Source: UBA9732 sp963615565 (GTDB taxonomy: Bacteria; Spirochaetota; Spirochaetia; Sphaerochaetales; Sphaerochaetaceae). From it: DNA of 24,606 nt. Shown piece by piece: positions 21,765 through 24,606 of the stretch. The translations under genes and the position numbers were made by a program. Under the pieces are notes generated by a model that was not told where the DNA came from, did no database searches, and saw only the letters and a list, made by a program, of their open reading frames with translations. The stretch spans positions 1 to 24,606 of the forward strand of contig CAVEGR010000128.1 in assembly GCA_963615565.1 (NCBI GenBank), read 5' to 3'. How positions within the stretch are numbered: the first letter of the stretch is position 1; each line of letters begins with the position of its first letter.

Positions 21765-22988
21765 TCAAAAATCCAAGAAGAATGTTGCACCTGTAATAAT
21801 GCGCTCTCCTGGCCTGCGAAGATTGTCTCCATTAATGAGATATGACACTTGGAATCCAAGGTCAATGAAATCAAAGAAACTCATCTCCAACTGAGCACCA
21901 ACCGAGCACAAAACTCTTTCCAAGCCCAACTCTTCTGCCTGACTTTTAGCCGATATCTTTGTATTAAAATAGTCTCCAGCGTAATAACCTACGTCAAAAA
22001 ACACATTAAGTCTTGGGAATATGCCATCAATGATAGGCTCAGGGCCTGCAAATCTAATGTCCAAATTGTTCACTACAGTGAAGTTTGTGTTATAGCTATT
22101 TGTATTAAATCCACGAACCTTACGGCCAAGGGACACTGGCATTTGAGCGTAAACAGGAACCTTACTTCCATTTGTCCAGTTCACATTGACCCTATCAATT
22201 ATAACAATAGAGAATAAGTTGGTACCTGTTTTTGATGATTGAAGCTCATACAAAGTCTTTGCACCAACAGCGTTCAAAGTAATGCTGTAGTATGAAGCTT
22301 TTTTATTTAAAAATGCTGGTGCAAACTGAAGCTTAAGTTCAGTTAAAAAACCATCTGTTGTAACCATTTGATCATTCATTCCATTAAGTTTAGCACCCAA
22401 ATAGAAGTTGTTCATGAAAGCTTTGTAATCATCTGCCAAGTCTGGATATATTGCATTATTAATTTTGGTTGTATCTGCAAAACTTGAAAACCAATCATCA
22501 AGAGATTTAATTGAAGTTTCACCTGTAGTCTTTGTGCCTTCGTCAGCATAACCCCTGTAACGTTCTTGGCCAACAGCCATTGAATCTTTATTAATTTCAT
22601 AACGGCCCTCATAACCGGCATAAACAGTTACAAGATCTTTACCTTCAACCCAAGAAGCACCAAAACCCTGTAAAAGTTTTAAATTCCAACGAAATTGAAT
22701 ACAGTCATAAATACCTTGATTTGCAATAAGTGGCATACCATTATAAGGACTTTGAAAAACTACTCGCTGAGTATATCCGCCACCAACGGTTACTTGAAGT
22801 TGAGTGAGATTACCAGGAATAAATTCAAAACCTTCATAGCTAGTTCCAACAGCAGTAAGAGTTGGAAGAAAACCAGCAAGAATTTCTGGATGCTGATCAA
22901 GTTCTGTAAATAAAAACTTAAAATCGCCAGCAAAAGCAGAACACAAAGTAACTAAAACAAGCAAAACAACAATCAATGTTTTTTTCAT
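21765..22988 (-). CDS. Treponemal outer-membrane beta-barrel-like protein, paralogue of the next gene
   Basis: A 407-residue exported protein of unknown function. Residues 1-20 are a signal peptide ending CSAFA before GDF; the lone Cys lies before the cleavage site, so it is not a lipoprotein. The mature part has alternating hydrophobic/polar stretches and ends FFLDF, an aromatic C-terminus typical of outer-membrane barrels. The start at 22988 is preferred over an ORF extension to 23090, because GGGAG precedes this ATG and the signal peptide begins there. It shares with the neighbour at 23177-24394 the HPxxxAGxxP segment, the NGMPL/TGMPL segment and the APxFLN segment in the same order, so the two are a diverged tandem pair. 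Confidence 0.75.
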   Translation of the reverse strand: MKKTLIVVLLVLVTLCSAFAGDFKFLFTELDQHPEILAGFLPTLTAVGTSYEGFEFIPGNLTQLQVTVGGGYTQRVVFQSPYNGMPLIANQGIYDCIQFRWNLKLLQGFGASWVEGKDLVTVYAGYEGRYEINKDSMAVGQERYRGYADEGTKTTGETSIKSLDDWFSSFADTTKINNAIYPDLADDYKAFMNNFYLGAKLNGMNDQMVTTDGFLTELKLQFAPAFLNKKASYYSITLNAVGAKTLYELQSSKTGTNLFSIVIIDRVNVNWTNGSKVPVYAQMPVSLGRKVRGFNTNSYNTNFTVVNNLDIRFAGPEPIIDGIFPRLNVFFDVGYYAGDYFNTKISAKSQAEELGLERVLCSVGAQLEMSFFDFIDLGFQVSYLINGDNLRRPGERIITGATFFLDF

Positions 22989-23007
22989 CAATGAAAACTC
23001 CCTTTTT

Positions 23008-23176
23008 AGAGGTTTTTGCAAAACTGTCTTCATGAATCTTGGCTTTGCCTTTCCGGCTAAAAGAGCATTTCTTCTAACTTCATAATACACAAAGTATTAT
23101 TTCAGTTTTCAGAAAATGCTTTTTATCTCGCAAATCCAAAACCAATCTCCACAAAGCTCATTTTGCAAAAACCTCT
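23008..23176. repeat. 16-bp perfect inverted repeat bounding the gap between the two outer-membrane-protein genes
   Basis: AGAGGTTTTTGCAAAA at 23008-23023 and its exact reverse complement at 23161-23176 enclose 137 bp. The outer arm abuts the stop codon of the upstream gene; the inner arm lies about 20 bp before the start codon of the downstream gene. The enclosed segment contains the likely promoter region, but no clear hexamers were found. The same motif also occurs elsewhere in the window. Confidence 0.85.
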
Positions 23177-24394
23177 TTATATTGACCAATCTATATTACT
23201 AGCAGCACCAGTAAAAGAAATAGAAATTCTAATTGTATTTGATGTCCTATATCCAGGCTCGTAAGCTGTATTTTCACCAGTATATAAGAAAACTTGTCCT
23301 ATTTCATAATAAATATGAGCAACTTCAAACAGCTGAAGCTCAATGTGAAGGCCCATTGTTCCAGCCCAAACTGAACCAAAGTCACCACCTATAACGTTGT
23401 TTATTTGTCCACCTGAGTAGCAGAAATCTAAGAAAGCATAAACATAAGGAATACATGAACCTAAAAATTGCTGTCCATAATAATTCAGTTTGAGAACATT
23501 TCTTGCCATAAACGTCATATTCTCTGGCTCAACCCACCAAGTTTGACCTTTGAGGGTTTTTGCATATTCTGGAATGTGGTCTCCAGCAAAAATACGCATT
23601 TCAAATTCATCTGAAAGTCCAATGGACCACAAATTCAATCCATCTGAATCTACTGCTTGATGAATACTTAGACCACCTTCTGCATAAAGCCAAATCTTCC
23701 AGAAATCAGCAACACCCCCTTCATCCTTGGAGAGATTTAAAAACTTTGGAGCCCAAACAAATTTAAATTCAGTAGAAATTCCAGACATTTTTCCCGTCTT
23801 AAGAAGTAGCTGATTAAACTTTCCATACAAATCAAAACTAAGGCTTAAAAGCTGTCTATTGTGTGATAAATCCGGAGTACCTTGCAATATTAGGCCATAA
23901 TAATCACCATCTGGTCTAAAGTAATCAAGAAGAGAGAATGGGTGCCCTGTTCTGTTCTCACTCTGCATTAGAGGATCCATAGCAACTTCCCATTGACCAT
24001 CCAAGGAAAAACGGAGTGTAAACAAATCATTGTTAGCTTGCTCACTCCAGCCTATACCCTGAGCAATACCGGCTTTCCAAGAAGCATATAAAACATCATA
24101 GCTAGAGTTTTCACTGATAGGTGACCCTGACACCAAAGGCATTCCAGTTTCAGGATTCTGTGTAATTGTCCTTGCAAGAGTGCCTGTAGCAATCTCTGCC
24201 CCCACTTCCGTTTTACGCCCATCAACGAGCGTGATACCTCCTAGACCAATATAGCTACGTACACTGGAGGGAAAAACACCAGCCCAAAAATCTGGATGCG
24301 TTGTCACCCCGGTCAAACGAGATGTAAAAGAAAGTGCAAATAAGCAAGTGCCCAAATTTATAATAAGCAAAAATAATAAAATTTTACGTTTCAC
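23177..24394 (-). CDS. Treponemal outer-membrane beta-barrel-like protein, second paralogue
   Basis: A 405-residue exported protein of unknown function. The N-terminus VKRKILLFLLIINLGTCLFA before LSF is a signal peptide; the Cys context does not fit a lipobox well. The mature sequence is rich in aromatic residues and Gly with alternating strand patterns, but it ends DWSI rather than in Phe. It shares segment order and length with the protein at 21765-22988. The open frame extends to a TTG at 24430, but the GTG at 24394 begins the signal peptide and is preferred. Only TTAGG lies close upstream, and a promoter at 24402-24430 places the transcript start almost on the GTG. The two paralogues are tandem and probably arose by duplication. 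Confidence 0.7.
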   Translation of the reverse strand: MKRKILLFLLIINLGTCLFALSFTSRLTGVTTHPDFWAGVFPSSVRSYIGLGGITLVDGRKTEVGAEIATGTLARTITQNPETGMPLVSGSPISENSSYDVLYASWKAGIAQGIGWSEQANNDLFTLRFSLDGQWEVAMDPLMQSENRTGHPFSLLDYFRPDGDYYGLILQGTPDLSHNRQLLSLSFDLYGKFNQLLLKTGKMSGISTEFKFVWAPKFLNLSKDEGGVADFWKIWLYAEGGLSIHQAVDSDGLNLWSIGLSDEFEMRIFAGDHIPEYAKTLKGQTWWVEPENMTFMARNVLKLNYYGQQFLGSCIPYVYAFLDFCYSGGQINNVIGGDFGSVWAGTMGLHIELQLFEVAHIYYEIGQVFLYTGENTAYEPGYRTSNTIRISISFTGAASNIDWSI

Positions 24395-24401
24395 AAGCCT
24401 A

Positions 24402-24430
24402 ATTGTATGAATTAACGCATTAAAGCACAA
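24402..24430 (-). promoter_or_regulatory. Candidate promoter of the second outer-membrane-protein gene
   Basis: On the minus strand TTGTGC (24425-24430) and TACAAT (24402-24407) are 17 bp apart. The implied start point is at or within one or two bases of the GTG at 24394, suggesting a leaderless message. Confidence 0.4.
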
Positions 24431-24551
24431 GTTTTTTCTTTCTAGGGTTGAATTTCAAGTTTAAAAATGCTAACTTAATCTCGCTGTCCATGAATTATTG
24501 TCTGCAACATGCCTATAACATGCTTGCTTCCAACATTCATCAAAGACATCC

Positions 24552-24606
24552 GGGCCTGTAGCTCAGCGGTTAGAGCAGAGGACTCATAATCCTTTGGTCG
24601 AGAGTT
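24552..24606 (+). tRNA. tRNA with anticodon CAU, partial (elongator Met or lysidine-type Ile)
   Basis: GGGCCTG acceptor strand, TA, then the D arm GCTCAGCGGTTAGAGC, anticodon stem GAGGA/TCCTT and loop CTCATAA (anticodon CAT) are intact. The window ends inside the T arm, so the 3' acceptor is missing. The variable region TTGGTCG resembles E. coli tRNA-Ile2, but elongator tRNA-Met cannot be excluded from this fragment. It is not initiator, since the anticodon stem lacks three G-C pairs. Confidence 0.85.

Noticed and set aside
22989..23090. N-terminal extension of the first outer-membrane protein
   Set aside because: The signal peptide and ribosome binding site both point to the ATG at 22988; the extension crosses the inverted-repeat arm.
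24395..24430. TTG-initiated extension of the second outer-membrane protein
   Set aside because: It would put 12 mostly non-signal residues before the signal peptide and overlaps the likely promoter.

Overview
The window looks like chromosomal DNA of an AT-rich anaerobic spirochaete, most likely a host-associated Treponema or close relative. The grounds are a class I (archaeal-type) lysyl-tRNA synthetase, two paralogous outer-membrane beta-barrel-like proteins, a likely selenium-dependent molybdenum hydroxylase, a hybrid-cluster protein with an HcpR-like regulator, and AT-rich intergenic DNA. The genus is an inference; no marker here fixes the species.

Layout. (1) 19-3087: a xanthine-dehydrogenase-type molybdenum hydroxylase with a four-cluster ferredoxin fused at its C-terminus. 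(2) 3191-12414: a long, tightly spaced plus-strand operon. It encodes an oligopeptide-type ABC importer (binding protein, two permeases, two ATPases), an esterase, MurNAc-6-P etherase (murQ), a MurNAc/GlcNAc-type kinase and a stand-alone EIIC-like permease. Several genes overlap by 1-4 bp. A run of four hairpins separates the binding-protein gene from the rest. (3) 12436-14831: a Crp/Fnr-family regulator divergent from hcp, with a strong palindrome between them. (4) 15091-17845: a RecQ-like helicase whose 3' end overlaps galactokinase by 89 bp. (5) 17.85-20.0 kb: rpmB, tRNA-Pro(UGG), a GC-rich hairpin-dense block, several tandem repeats, and a TRIC/UPF0126 channel with a His-rich repeat tail. 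(6) 20083-24394: lysS and two outer-membrane-protein paralogues on the minus strand, then the 5' part of a tRNA with anticodon CAU.

How the genes fit together. The large operon reads as a peptidoglycan-fragment salvage cassette. Muropeptides or peptides would enter through the ABC importer and MurNAc through the EIIC-like protein. The kinase would phosphorylate the sugar, and MurQ would remove the lactyl ether to give GlcNAc-6-P. The permease has no EIIB domain and appears to have lost both the His and the Glu used for phosphotransfer in the glucose-superfamily EIIC fold. It therefore probably transports without phosphorylating, and the adjacent kinase would take over that step. I regard this as the most novel functional proposal in the window.

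The most unusual non-coding signals are the GC-rich block 18556-18864 (bounded by 9-bp direct repeats and containing copies of the tRNA-Pro 3' end), a five-copy array with an exact 41-bp period, and a 16-bp inverted repeat spanning the gap between the two outer-membrane-protein genes. Everything here was read by eye; no alignments, folding or database searches were run.
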